Notes: generated by a model not told the origin, from the sequence alone. A DNA stretch of 6,781 nt from an uncultured Bacteroidales bacterium (GCA_937915475.1 CALGIR010000328.1:1-6781); one strand, 5' to 3'. Positions 1-5,706 are shown, counted from the stretch's first letter. Numbers and translations are program-made.

Positions 1-8
1 TAAGTTTG
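1..8 (+). promoter_or_regulatory. Bacteroidota -7 promoter element upstream of the oxidoreductase gene
   Basis: The first eight bases read TAAGTTTG, a full match to the Bacteroidota -7 consensus TAnnTTTG. Transcription would begin a few bases downstream and leave a leader of about 60 nt before the ATG at 76. The matching -33 TTTG would lie just outside the window, so only half of the promoter can be seen. Confidence 0.45.
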
Positions 9-75
9 TATAACCATCTGTAACAATTGTCCGATTAATAGGGGGCTAGACCAGAATTAAATTAAAAGTATTATC

Positions 76-1422
76 ATGAATAAATTTGATGTTTTCATTA
101 TAGGAACAGGAGTAGCCGGAACAATCATAGCCAATAAATGTGCTGAAGATGGTCTTAAAACCGCTATTATTGACAATCGTAACTATGGTGGTACATGCGG
201 TTTGCATGGCTGTATTCCAAAAAAAATATTAGTAGGGGCAACTGAGGCTGTAGAGTCTTCAAGAAATCTTGAAGGGAAAGGAATTGACAAAGCACCTTCA
301 ATAAAGTGGAAAGAACTTATAGAATTCAAAAACTCTTTCACCGACCCTATGCCCGAAAATAAAGAGGAAAACTTTAAAAGGAATGGAATAACTACTTTTC
401 ATGGCGATGCGAAATTCATTGGCAAGAATCAATTGAAAATTGGCGATGTCATAATTGAGGCAAAAAAGATAGCTATTGCTACAGGTGCTACACATCGAGA
501 ACTAAGCATTCCTGGAGCAGAGTACACATTGTCAAGCGATGATTTCTTCGAATTGAAAGAACTCCCTAAGTCTATACTTTTTATTGGTGGAGGATACATT
601 GCTTTCGAGTTTGCACACATAGCTGCTCGCAGTGGCGCTAAAGTCACTATCATGGATATGGAGTCAACTTCATTGCCACATTTCGATAAGGATATCGTTA
701 ATCATCTGGTTGATGCCACAAAGGATTTACACATCGAATTGGTGATGAATACCAAAGTAGCAGAAGTAAAGAAAGATGGAAACAGCTTAATAGTAGTTGG
801 AGACAACGACGGCAAGAAGAAAGAATTTAAAGCAGATGTTGTATTTAACACGTCGGGTAGGGTGCCTGCCATTTTCAGTCTTGATTTGGACAAGGCCAAT
901 GTGAGTTATTCGGATAAAGGAATCGAGGTAAACGACTATATGCAAAACACAACCAACCCAAATATATATGCTGCTGGGGACAATACTGCCACAGATGGAT
1001 TGCCTCTTACACCTTTTGCAACAATGGAGGGGCATATTGTAGCTGCAAATATATTGAATGGGAATAAGAAAAAGCCAGATTACGGTGTTCGCCCAACAGT
1101 AGTTTATACTTTACCCGCTTTAGCAATGGTAGGCATGACGGAAGAGCAAGCTAAAGAAAAGGAATTGAGCATTAAAGTAAATTACGCATCAGTTCCTAAT
1201 TGGTTTGCTGCGAGACATTTGGGCGAAAAGACTTATGCTTATAAAGTGATTATTGATAATAGTAGTAATCTTATTTTGGGTGCTCACATCATTGGACCAA
1301 ATGCAGAAGAGACCATCAATGTTTTTGCAGTGGCCATGCAGGCTGGGATGAAAGCTAAAGATTTAAAAACAATTCCGCTTGTATTTCCCTCCGCTTCATC
1401 AGATATAGTAAAAATGGTTTAA
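76..1422 (+). CDS. Class I pyridine nucleotide-disulfide oxidoreductase (FAD/NAD(P)H-dependent, glutathione/mercuric reductase-like)
   Basis: This is a cytoplasmic flavoprotein of 448 residues, the usual length for the glutathione reductase/lipoamide dehydrogenase family. Visible parts in order are: the FAD Rossmann motif GTGVAG (10-15); the redox disulfide GGTCGLHGCIPKK (38-50) with Cys41 and Cys46; the ATG stretch at 136-138; the NAD(P)H Rossmann motif GGGYIA (171-176); the second FAD motif IYAAGD (297-302); and a C-terminal dimerisation domain from about residue 335. Asp194 at the end of the second nucleotide-binding strand favours NADH over NADPH (inference). The C-terminal HPTxxE motif, whose His is the acid/base catalyst in glutathione reductase, reads FPSASSD (437-443), so His is replaced by Phe. 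There is no N-terminal HMA domain and no C-terminal CC pair, so it is not a classic MerA. The substrate is unknown. It is followed by a 361-bp gap and so is probably transcribed alone. Confidence 0.93.
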   Translation: MNKFDVFIIGTGVAGTIIANKCAEDGLKTAIIDNRNYGGTCGLHGCIPKKILVGATEAVESSRNLEGKGIDKAPSIKWKELIEFKNSFTDPMPENKEENFKRNGITTFHGDAKFIGKNQLKIGDVIIEAKKIAIATGATHRELSIPGAEYTLSSDDFFELKELPKSILFIGGGYIAFEFAHIAARSGAKVTIMDMESTSLPHFDKDIVNHLVDATKDLHIELVMNTKVAEVKKDGNSLIVVGDNDGKKKEFKADVVFNTSGRVPAIFSLDLDKANVSYSDKGIEVNDYMQNTTNPNIYAAGDNTATDGLPLTPFATMEGHIVAANILNGNKKKPDYGVRPTVVYTLPALAMVGMTEEQAKEKELSIKVNYASVPNWFAARHLGEKTYAYKVIIDNSSNLILGAHIIGPNAEETINVFAVAMQAGMKAKDLKTIPLVFPSASSDIVKMV

Positions 1423-1528
1423 AATTCTTGTTATTGTAAAGCTCAGCCGTATGAACATAGAACAGATTAGATTGTTTTCCTAAGCAGCACCTCACAATTT
1501 CCTCTAAATATATTAGTAAAAGATAGGC

Positions 1529-1659
1529 TTAAATCTCATCGGAATCGCTTCTTGAGATTGGTATCGATGAAATTCCATAAAGTTACTTTACAAAATTTAC
1601 TAAATACCAACCCTCTACTTGAAGGGATTCGCAAAAACCCAATTCCGATGAGATTTTAA
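1529..1659. repeat. TTAA-flanked inverted-repeat element (MITE-like candidate)
   Basis: The arms AAATCTCATCGGAAT (1531-1545) and ATTCCGATGAGATTT (1642-1656) are perfect 15-bp reverse complements. A second, nested pair lies inside: TTGGTAT (1558-1564) with ATACCAA (1604-1610). A 6-bp palindrome around one base (1578-1590) sits at the centre. TTAA occurs at 1529-1532 and 1656-1659 at the outer edges, which would fit a 4-bp target duplication around a 123-bp element. No coding capacity is visible. It could be a miniature inverted-repeat element or a structured RNA. The inverted repeat is certain; its identity as a mobile element is inference. Confidence 0.55.
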
Positions 1660-1705
1660 ATGGGCTGTTGCAAAAGCAGGTCACGACACAGAGAAGTTTA
1701 AAGCA

Positions 1706-1733
1706 CCAGGTAGTGTGTACAAATCGCTACCGG
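1706..1733 (+). repeat. Hairpin about 50 nt upstream of the DUF302 start
   Basis: GGTAGTG (1709-1715) pairs with CGCTACC (1725-1731) around a 9-nt loop, with one G-T wobble. The stem extends by CC (1706-1707) with GG (1732-1733) across a bulged A. No T-run follows, so it does not look like a standard terminator. It may be a leader structure of the DUF302 mRNA or the remnant of a repeat. Confidence 0.4.
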
Positions 1734-1783
1734 CATGCTGTTTATATGATAGATTAATTTATTAACAAAAAAACAATAATATT

Positions 1784-2173
1784 ATGAGCTACTATTTTAG
1801 TAAAACAATTGAAGCAGAATTTGACAAGGCAACAGAACTTGTTATTGAAGCATTGAAGGTTGAAGGATTTGGGATACTTACAGAGATTAATCCCCAGCAA
1901 GTATTTAAGGAGAAACTTAATATTGATTTTAAGAAGTACAAAATACTTGGAGCCTGTAACCCTGCCATAGCACACAGAGCATTACAGCACGAAGATAAGA
2001 TTGGCACAATGCTACCCTGTAACGTTATTGTTCAGGAGGTAAGTAAAAACAAGACTGAAATAGCTGCAATTAATCCTGTAGCATCAATGCTTGCAGTTAA
2101 GAACGAAAACATAACTAAAATTGCTAATGAGGTAAAGGAAAAACTCGAACGAGTTATCTCATCTCTTAAATAA
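1784..2173 (+). CDS. DUF302 domain protein
   Basis: This small, soluble protein of 129 residues is a single DUF302 domain over nearly its whole length. Recognition rests on the N-terminal MSYYFSKTIE (1-10), EGFGILTEI (27-35), the GACNP motif (57-61 region, with Cys58), the PCNVIV motif (78-83, with Cys79), and INPVASM (96-102). The two conserved cysteines lie in family-typical positions. The biochemical role of the family is unknown. It has no signal peptide or membrane segment, so it should be cytoplasmic. The start is supported because family members begin at this point. The leader is A-rich without a Shine-Dalgarno sequence. The metal-binding HMA gene follows 160 bp later on the same strand, and a disulfide oxidoreductase precedes it. 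A redox or metal-linked role is plausible but is inference from context. Confidence 0.9.
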   Translation: MSYYFSKTIEAEFDKATELVIEALKVEGFGILTEINPQQVFKEKLNIDFKKYKILGACNPAIAHRALQHEDKIGTMLPCNVIVQEVSKNKTEIAAINPVASMLAVKNENITKIANEVKEKLERVISSLK

Positions 2174-2216
2174 ATTGTACCCAAGCAATATCAATTAACT
2201 GTAGGTAACTTCTTTA

Positions 2217-2282
2217 TTAATTCCTAGAATTTAGGCATGTTATTATCACGTTAAAAAGATTGAACTTTAATTTAGGAATTAA
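2217..2282. repeat. 10-bp inverted repeat in the DUF302-HMA gap
   Basis: TTAATTCCTA (2217-2226) and TAGGAATTAA (2273-2282) are perfect reverse complements separated by 46 bp. The octamer AATTTAGG also occurs twice directly, at 2228-2235 and 2269-2276. This could be a regulatory site, a weak terminator region for the DUF302 transcript, or AT-rich coincidence. No T-run supports termination. Confidence 0.35.
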
Positions 2283-2304
2283 AACAAAACACGTTGAACG
2301 GATG

Positions 2305-2331
2305 TTTATAATTTTTTAAATGAATTATAAA
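2305..2331 (+). promoter_or_regulatory. Leader hairpin directly before the HMA start codon
   Basis: TTTATAATT (2305-2313) and AATTATAAA (2323-2331) are perfect 9-bp reverse complements with a 9-nt loop. The stem ends two bases before the ATG at 2334. In RNA it would occupy the ribosome's landing site with an all-A/U helix. At the DNA level it would be an operator-like palindrome. The structure is seen; a role in translation control or repression is inference. Confidence 0.4.
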
Positions 2332-2333
2332 TT

Positions 2334-2549
2334 ATGGAAACACTAAAGCTAAACATTCCCAGTATGAAGTGCATGGGCTGCACATCAACAATTGAAAATC
2401 ACTTAACAAAGGTTGGTGGAATTGTTGAAGTTAAAACCGACATTGAGTCAAGAACAGCCATAGTATCGTATAACGGTGGTGCATCAATAAAAAACTTAAT
2501 CCTAAATACCCTCAAGGGGATTGGATATCCGGCTGAAATTGTTGATTAA
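2334..2549 (+). CDS. Heavy-metal-associated (HMA) domain protein, CopZ/MerP-like
   Basis: This 71-residue protein is a single ferredoxin-like HMA domain. The metal-binding loop is SMKCMGC (10-16) with Cys13 and Cys16, preceded by the usual Met and followed by the TSTIE helix (17-21). The later strand VEVKTDIESRTAIVSY (31-46) and the C-terminal GIGYPAEIVD (62-71) fit the family pattern. Proteins of this kind bind Cu(I) or another soft metal and pass it to an ATPase or sensor. There is no signal peptide, so it is cytoplasmic like CopZ rather than periplasmic like MerP. No metal ATPase or MerR/CsoR regulator lies in the window, so the metal cannot be assigned. The gene ends 23 bp from a convergent operon. 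Its leader carries a hairpin abutting the start codon. Confidence 0.9.
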   Translation: METLKLNIPSMKCMGCTSTIENHLTKVGGIVEVKTDIESRTAIVSYNGGASIKNLILNTLKGIGYPAEIVD

Positions 2550-2553
2550 CAAT
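2538..2553. terminator. Weak symmetrical hairpin between convergent genes
   Basis: ATTGTT and AACAAT form a 6-bp stem with a 4-nt loop, overlapping the TAA of the HMA gene and lying just beyond the stop of the convergent TPR gene. As a symmetrical structure in a 23-bp convergent gap it could slow transcription from both sides. The stem has only one G-C pair and no proper T-run, so this is a weak call. Confidence 0.25.
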
Positions 2554-2572
2554 ATTGAACAATGGGCACGGA

Positions 2573-3334
2573 TTACAAGTTGTTCCGCCTTTTAAACTGA
2601 GGGTACAACTCACTGGCAACCCATTTAAAATCTGGTGCAATTTTCAGAATATGTAGGTAAGTACGCATGGCATTCTGTGTCTGCTCTGCTTTTTCCTGTG
2701 CCAATGCCAATTGGGCATAGGCATTTAAGTATATCCAAATTTCTGGTTCGGCTCCACCATTTTGTTGCTCCAATGCAGCAATACATTTGGTGTAATATTT
2801 TACGGCCTCAACAGGGTTACCACCAAACATGGATGGCGCATAGTGGGCAGAGTTGGCCTTCTCTAATAGTGCCTGCGCCGAGTTAGGGTTCAACTCCAAC
2901 GATTGGTTTATGGCTGTCATACTTTTAGGCCCAATAAATGGTGCTTTTAAAGGACTTAAAGCAATTTGATAGGCCATTAATGCAGCACTCAGAGCCAAAA
3001 CATCAGCGTTATTAGGTTCCATAGCTATCAAGTTATCAGCATTTATCTCTGCTTGGCTGAGGTAAATACGTGCCTTTTTCTTATCCTTAATCCCCAGTAA
3101 GTAACCTATATAGCCATACTGAGCCTGAATTATACCTAAGAGAGTTTCATTATCGTTACTTTCCCTGTAATCCTTTCGTAATAAATCTATTACACTAACC
3201 CAAACTTCCATATTGCCCGATTTATAGCTCTCATAAAGTAAAGTATCATACTTTGCAATCACTTTGTTAGCCATAGCGCTAGAAGCAACAAAAAACATGG
3301 CTAAAGAAAGAAACAAGGTTCTAATAATACGCAT
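2573..3334 (-). CDS. Secreted tetratricopeptide-repeat protein
   Basis: The protein has 253 residues. It begins with a signal peptide (MRIIRT, hydrophobic 7-20, likely cleavage after SSAMA at about residue 22) and lacks a lipobox cysteine, so it should be periplasmic and soluble. The mature part is all-helical with TPR-like units. These include one around 92-125, one around 137-165 (AINQSLELNPNSAQALLEKA at 141-160), one around 172-190 (NPVEAVKYYTKCIAALE), and a last one at about 201-236 ending KIAPDF. The segment APSMFGGNPVEA (166-177) matches a P-x-M-F-G-G motif that I associate with a bacterial TPR subgroup. It is the last gene of a three-gene operon, 13 bp behind the glycosyltransferase. 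It may be a scaffold for an envelope assembly step. The partner is unknown. Confidence 0.8.
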   Translation of the reverse strand: MRIIRTLFLSLAMFFVASSAMANKVIAKYDTLLYESYKSGNMEVWVSVIDLLRKDYRESNDNETLLGIIQAQYGYIGYLLGIKDKKKARIYLSQAEINADNLIAMEPNNADVLALSAALMAYQIALSPLKAPFIGPKSMTAINQSLELNPNSAQALLEKANSAHYAPSMFGGNPVEAVKYYTKCIAALEQQNGGAEPEIWIYLNAYAQLALAQEKAEQTQNAMRTYLHILKIAPDFKWVASELYPQFKRRNNL

Positions 3335-3347
3335 AATATATAGCTGG

Positions 3348-4451
3348 CTAGTTTAAAATTTTACGACCTTTCCATTCTGCACTTTTACATCTTTTAAAAA
3401 CTAAAGCGCTATAAACTAGATGTAAAAATGCCACATGTTGGAGCGGCCATAATAAAATATTTGCAACCACTGATTGTTCAGAAAGCCTTGCAATTAGCAT
3501 CCGGGCTGAGAATAGACAGAATAAATAAAGAAGAATGAGTGGAGAGGGCAAACTAACAAAGACTAAAAAAGGTCCTATGATTCCTACAATTGCAAACAGA
3601 AGGGTTACTATTATGCTACCCCCAAAAAATGCGGTTACATTTTTACTAAAACCATTAATTGCCTCTTTATATGAACCATACATTCTGCAGGACACATCGT
3701 TGGTTCCTAAGAGTGTGGTCATTGGTAACCTTTTACGCTTTATCAATCGACTTAAAGCAATATCTTCAACAGGTGATGACTTTACAAGTTGGTGCCACAG
3801 ATTCTCATGGTAAACTTTGGCATCAAACATCATCATTTGGCCATTGGCTGCTGCCAATGAGGGGCGCTTGCTAAACCGAACCAAACGAAGAAATAGTAGG
3901 CTTAACAAAATCCAGTTCATATTGGGAACAACAAGCCTCTCTCCCATGGTTTGCAGTTCTTGTCGTGGGAACATACTAAGCAACACTAACTTTTTGCGCT
4001 GAGCGTAAGCAACGGCATTCTCCACAAAACTGGGTGATACCTTAACATCAGCATCAAGAAAAAGGAGATAATGCCCCTTTGCACTTTGGGCTAACCGATG
4101 GCAGGCATGGTTTTTACCCATCCATCCCGTGGGTAAACCATCTCCGCTTATTAGTGACACCCTATCGTCAGTGAATTTGAACTCCTCAACAATGGCTGCA
4201 GTTCTATCATCCGATTGGTCGTCGTACACAATCACCTCAATGTTATCATACGACTGGTTTACAACCATATCAAGCAATTTGCTAATATTAATTTCCTCGT
4301 TCCTTGCAGGGATTAGAACTGAAACCTTTGGAGAATCAACAGGTTTTCCGAAGGGAAGAATTGGACGGGTTAGAAAATTAAGCAAGGCTATTAAAAATCT
4401 AAGCACACCAAAGCCTACAATAAACAATGAGATATAGAATAGTACAGTCAT
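3348..4451 (-). CDS. Membrane-anchored family 2 glycosyltransferase (CrtQ/CruC-like)
   Basis: This 367-residue protein has one N-terminal membrane helix (about 3-25), a GT-A catalytic domain (about 42-270), and roughly three C-terminal helices (about 278-350). GT2 features are: VSVLIPARNEE (43-53); the nucleotide-sugar acid cluster DDQSDD (77-82); GWMGKNHAC (109-117); the metal-binding DAD (133-135); and the catalytic-base region VED (228-230). The late motif RMYGSYKEAINGFSKN (256-271) and the W-x-G-K-N segment are typical of glycosyltransferases such as CrtQ and CruC, which attach a sugar to carotenoid acids or chlorobactene. The hopanoid-linked HpnB group is also related. Its start overlaps the acyltransferase stop by ATGA, implying translational coupling. 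The domain call is firm. A carotenoid or other lipid acceptor is inference. Confidence 0.9.
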   Translation of the reverse strand: MTVLFYISLFIVGFGVLRFLIALLNFLTRPILPFGKPVDSPKVSVLIPARNEEINISKLLDMVVNQSYDNIEVIVYDDQSDDRTAAIVEEFKFTDDRVSLISGDGLPTGWMGKNHACHRLAQSAKGHYLLFLDADVKVSPSFVENAVAYAQRKKLVLLSMFPRQELQTMGERLVVPNMNWILLSLLFLRLVRFSKRPSLAAANGQMMMFDAKVYHENLWHQLVKSSPVEDIALSRLIKRKRLPMTTLLGTNDVSCRMYGSYKEAINGFSKNVTAFFGGSIIVTLLFAIVGIIGPFLVFVSLPSPLILLYLFCLFSARMLIARLSEQSVVANILLWPLQHVAFLHLVYSALVFKRCKSAEWKGRKILN

Positions 4452-5065
4452 CGAGGATAGAGTTTATTCTGATTCAACTTGCTTTCAAACAGGTGGTTAT
4501 TGTATGCCTTCTCAATGCTGCGAATATCGACACCCCCATTGTACTCCCCCAACGCAATGGTTAAATAAGGATGCCTTTGGGTGAAATAATCTGTTAAACA
4601 AGCGGCAAATACTATTTGTACATTTGGTGCTCTTGTAAGTATTCTTTCAATTCCTCTACGAAACACAACACCACTGTGATGCTGACTCTGTAACTCGCCC
4701 TGTGGATACATCACAAGCATATTGTTTGATTGATTAAGAATCTGCTGGCAGAAGTTAATGCTTTGCAAAATACTTCGAGTATTAGGACTGATTGAAAAAG
4801 CCCCAACCTTTGCGAAAAACATGTGCTTTCTTAGTTCTGATTCAAGCATCATGATGTGAAACTGTTTTTTGAAAACCTTTTGGTTAAGGTACCACATAAA
4901 GAAGCCATCCCACCAGCTAAAATGATTTGGAATCAAAAGCATAGGTCTATCATCAGACTTAACATTACCTGTTATTCTTACTTCACTAAAATCTGATTTT
5001 AGGATATGGTTAATGTAGCTATTTAACAACCATTTATTGACTTTACTATGCCTTGGCTCAATCAT
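4448..5065 (-). CDS. PlsC-type lysophospholipid/glycolipid acyltransferase
   Basis: This 205-residue protein has the acyltransferase core of the PlsC superfamily. The catalytic NHx4D motif is NHFSWWD (47-53) with His48 and Asp53. The block normally reading FPEGTRS is YPQGELQ (120-126), so both the Glu and the Arg that contact a glycerol-phosphate acceptor are missing. A third segment, FRRGIERI (135-142), follows at the usual distance. No clear membrane-spanning segment is seen, so it is probably peripheral to the inner membrane. It is the first gene of the operon and is coupled to the glycosyltransferase by a 4-bp overlap. This fits an enzyme that acylates a sugar made by its neighbour, as CruD does in chlorobactene glucoside ester synthesis. 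That parallel is inference from context. GGATG at the start gives at most a minimal ribosome site. Confidence 0.87.
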   Translation of the reverse strand: MIEPRHSKVNKWLLNSYINHILKSDFSEVRITGNVKSDDRPMLLIPNHFSWWDGFFMWYLNQKVFKKQFHIMMLESELRKHMFFAKVGAFSISPNTRSILQSINFCQQILNQSNNMLVMYPQGELQSQHHSGVVFRRGIERILTRAPNVQIVFAACLTDYFTQRHPYLTIALGEYNGGVDIRSIEKAYNNHLFESKLNQNKLYPR

Positions 5066-5094
5066 CCTTTTATAGCATAAACCTATATTTTTTA

Positions 5095-5123
5095 CAAATC
5101 TACTAAATATTTAGCTTTGCAAA
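5095..5123 (-). promoter_or_regulatory. Candidate promoter of the acyltransferase operon
   Basis: On the minus strand TAGATTTG (5102-5095) matches the -7 consensus TAnnTTTG. A TTTG (5123-5120) lies upstream, but with a 17-bp spacer, shorter than the preferred 19-21 bp. The start of transcription would fall roughly 25 nt before the ATG at 5065. The short spacing keeps confidence moderate. Confidence 0.4.
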
Positions 5124-5126
5124 ATA

Positions 5127-5157
5127 TTTGCTCGACACTGAATATTGGCTAATTTTG
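5127..5157 (+). promoter_or_regulatory. Full Bacteroidota promoter for the 98-residue membrane protein
   Basis: TTTG (5127-5130) is followed by exactly 19 bp and then TAATTTTG (5150-5157). This is an exact match to the Bacteroidota primary sigma factor pattern TTTG-N19-21-TAnnTTTG. Transcription would start shortly after 5157 and give a leader of about 40 nt before the ATG at 5203. It is the strongest promoter call in the window. Confidence 0.7.
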
Positions 5158-5202
5158 TAAACTCCTACAGCAAACTTTCTTAACGCTTAATTACTTGGTA
5201 AT

Positions 5203-5499
5203 ATGGCTGACAATAATCTAAAAATGGGTTTAAAAACCGCATGGTTCATTGCATTGGCACAACTTATACTTGCATGCTTTATTGTTATTAAAAACACAAT
5301 AAATATTAGCATTGATTTTAATTTGTGCATTATCGTGTATTCGACTCTTAGTTTTATTATAGTCCTTGTTTTTGCAAACGATATGCATCTTAACGATATT
5401 CGCGATAAATGGTTTTGGATATTCTCACTTTTTGTATTGGCTCCAATTACACTAGTGGCATATCTAATAAAGCGCCGAAAACTCATAAAACTTAAATAA
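5203..5499 (+). CDS. Small three-helix membrane protein, function unknown
   Basis: I do not recognise this 98-residue protein. It has three likely membrane helices at about 12-29, 39-58 and 69-88. A short acidic/polar loop, ANDMHLNDIRDK (58-69), separates the second and third, and the tail KRRKLIKLK (90-98) is strongly basic and probably cytoplasmic. The third helix contains FVLAPITLVAYLIKRRK, a layout seen in many small inner-membrane proteins. Evidence that it is a real gene includes the exact promoter at 5127-5157, a sensible start, and a coherent hydrophobic pattern. The long minus-strand frame over the same bases is a shadow. It is transcribed divergently from the acyltransferase operon and precedes the SulP gene by 220 bp. 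No function can be assigned. Confidence 0.75.
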   Translation: MADNNLKMGLKTAWFIALAQLILACFIVIKNTINISIDFNLCIIVYSTLSFIIVLVFANDMHLNDIRDKWFWIFSLFVLAPITLVAYLIKRRKLIKLK

Positions 5500-5706
5500 A
5501 CATATATGATTATCAATTTTGATATCAACAACGACTCTTCCTAATTCCGATTCCAGTATTTTTTATTAAGGTAAAGTAACCTATATCTAACTATTTAAGA
5601 TAAATTACTCCTTAGTTCCTATTTCTCAAAACTGCTCATAGAAACGATAAAAGATGCTTTCTCTTGCATACATCAAAATGAAAAGCAGATAATCATAAAA
5701 CTTAAA
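5483..5706 (+). repeat. Imperfect direct repeat around the gap before the SulP gene
   Basis: TCATAAAACTTAAA occurs at 5483-5496 and again at 5693-5706. With one gap the similarity continues into AACATAT in both copies. The first copy encodes the end of the 98-residue protein (LIKLK and stop). The second sits in the leader of the SulP gene. The spacing is 210 bp. It could mark a partial tandem duplication or an insertion footprint, or be AT-rich coincidence. Confidence 0.4.

Larger units (their letters stand above)
1423..1783. other. 361-bp intergenic region without a credible gene
   Basis: No convincing protein is encoded here on either strand. The stretch contains the 1529-1659 inverted-repeat element and a hairpin at 1706-1733. 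A segment at 1662-1676 (GGGCTGTTGCAAAAG) resembles insertion sequence ends in general style. I see no TAnnTTTG promoter element for the downstream DUF302 gene. The mixture suggests an intergenic region that has received mobile or repeat DNA. Confidence 0.6.

Noticed and set aside
76..1422. Mercuric reductase (MerA) assignment for the first gene, encouraged by the nearby HMA protein
   Set aside because: The C-terminal vicinal CC pair needed for Hg(II) handling is absent (the protein ends DIVKMV), there is no fused HMA domain, and no mer genes are visible.
1662..1676. Terminal inverted repeat of an insertion sequence
   Set aside because: The resemblance is only in style. No reverse-complement partner is found in the window and no transposase is present, so it is mentioned as a hint only.
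1660..1701. A 13-codon frame beginning ATGGGCTGTTGC, and longer frames through 1640-1760
   Set aside because: Too short or lacking a start, with no recognisable protein; more likely repeat or intergenic DNA.
2294..2312. TTGAAC and TATAAT as a sigma-70 type promoter for the HMA gene
   Set aside because: The boxes are separated by only 7 bp, far too short, and the TATAAT lies inside the leader hairpin arm.
3535..4437. Several plus-strand frames of 61-102 residues
   Set aside because: All are antisense to the glycosyltransferase, whose motifs are intact in the minus frame. None shows a recognisable domain.
5511..5524. Palindrome TATCAATTTTGATA as a terminator after the small membrane protein gene
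   Set aside because: The loop would be only two bases, the stem is nearly all A-T, and no T-run follows in the right place.
5187..5531. Minus-strand frame of 114 residues opposite the small membrane protein
   Set aside because: It lies almost wholly antisense to the 98-residue gene, which has a matching promoter and a coherent membrane pattern. The antisense frame shows no family features.
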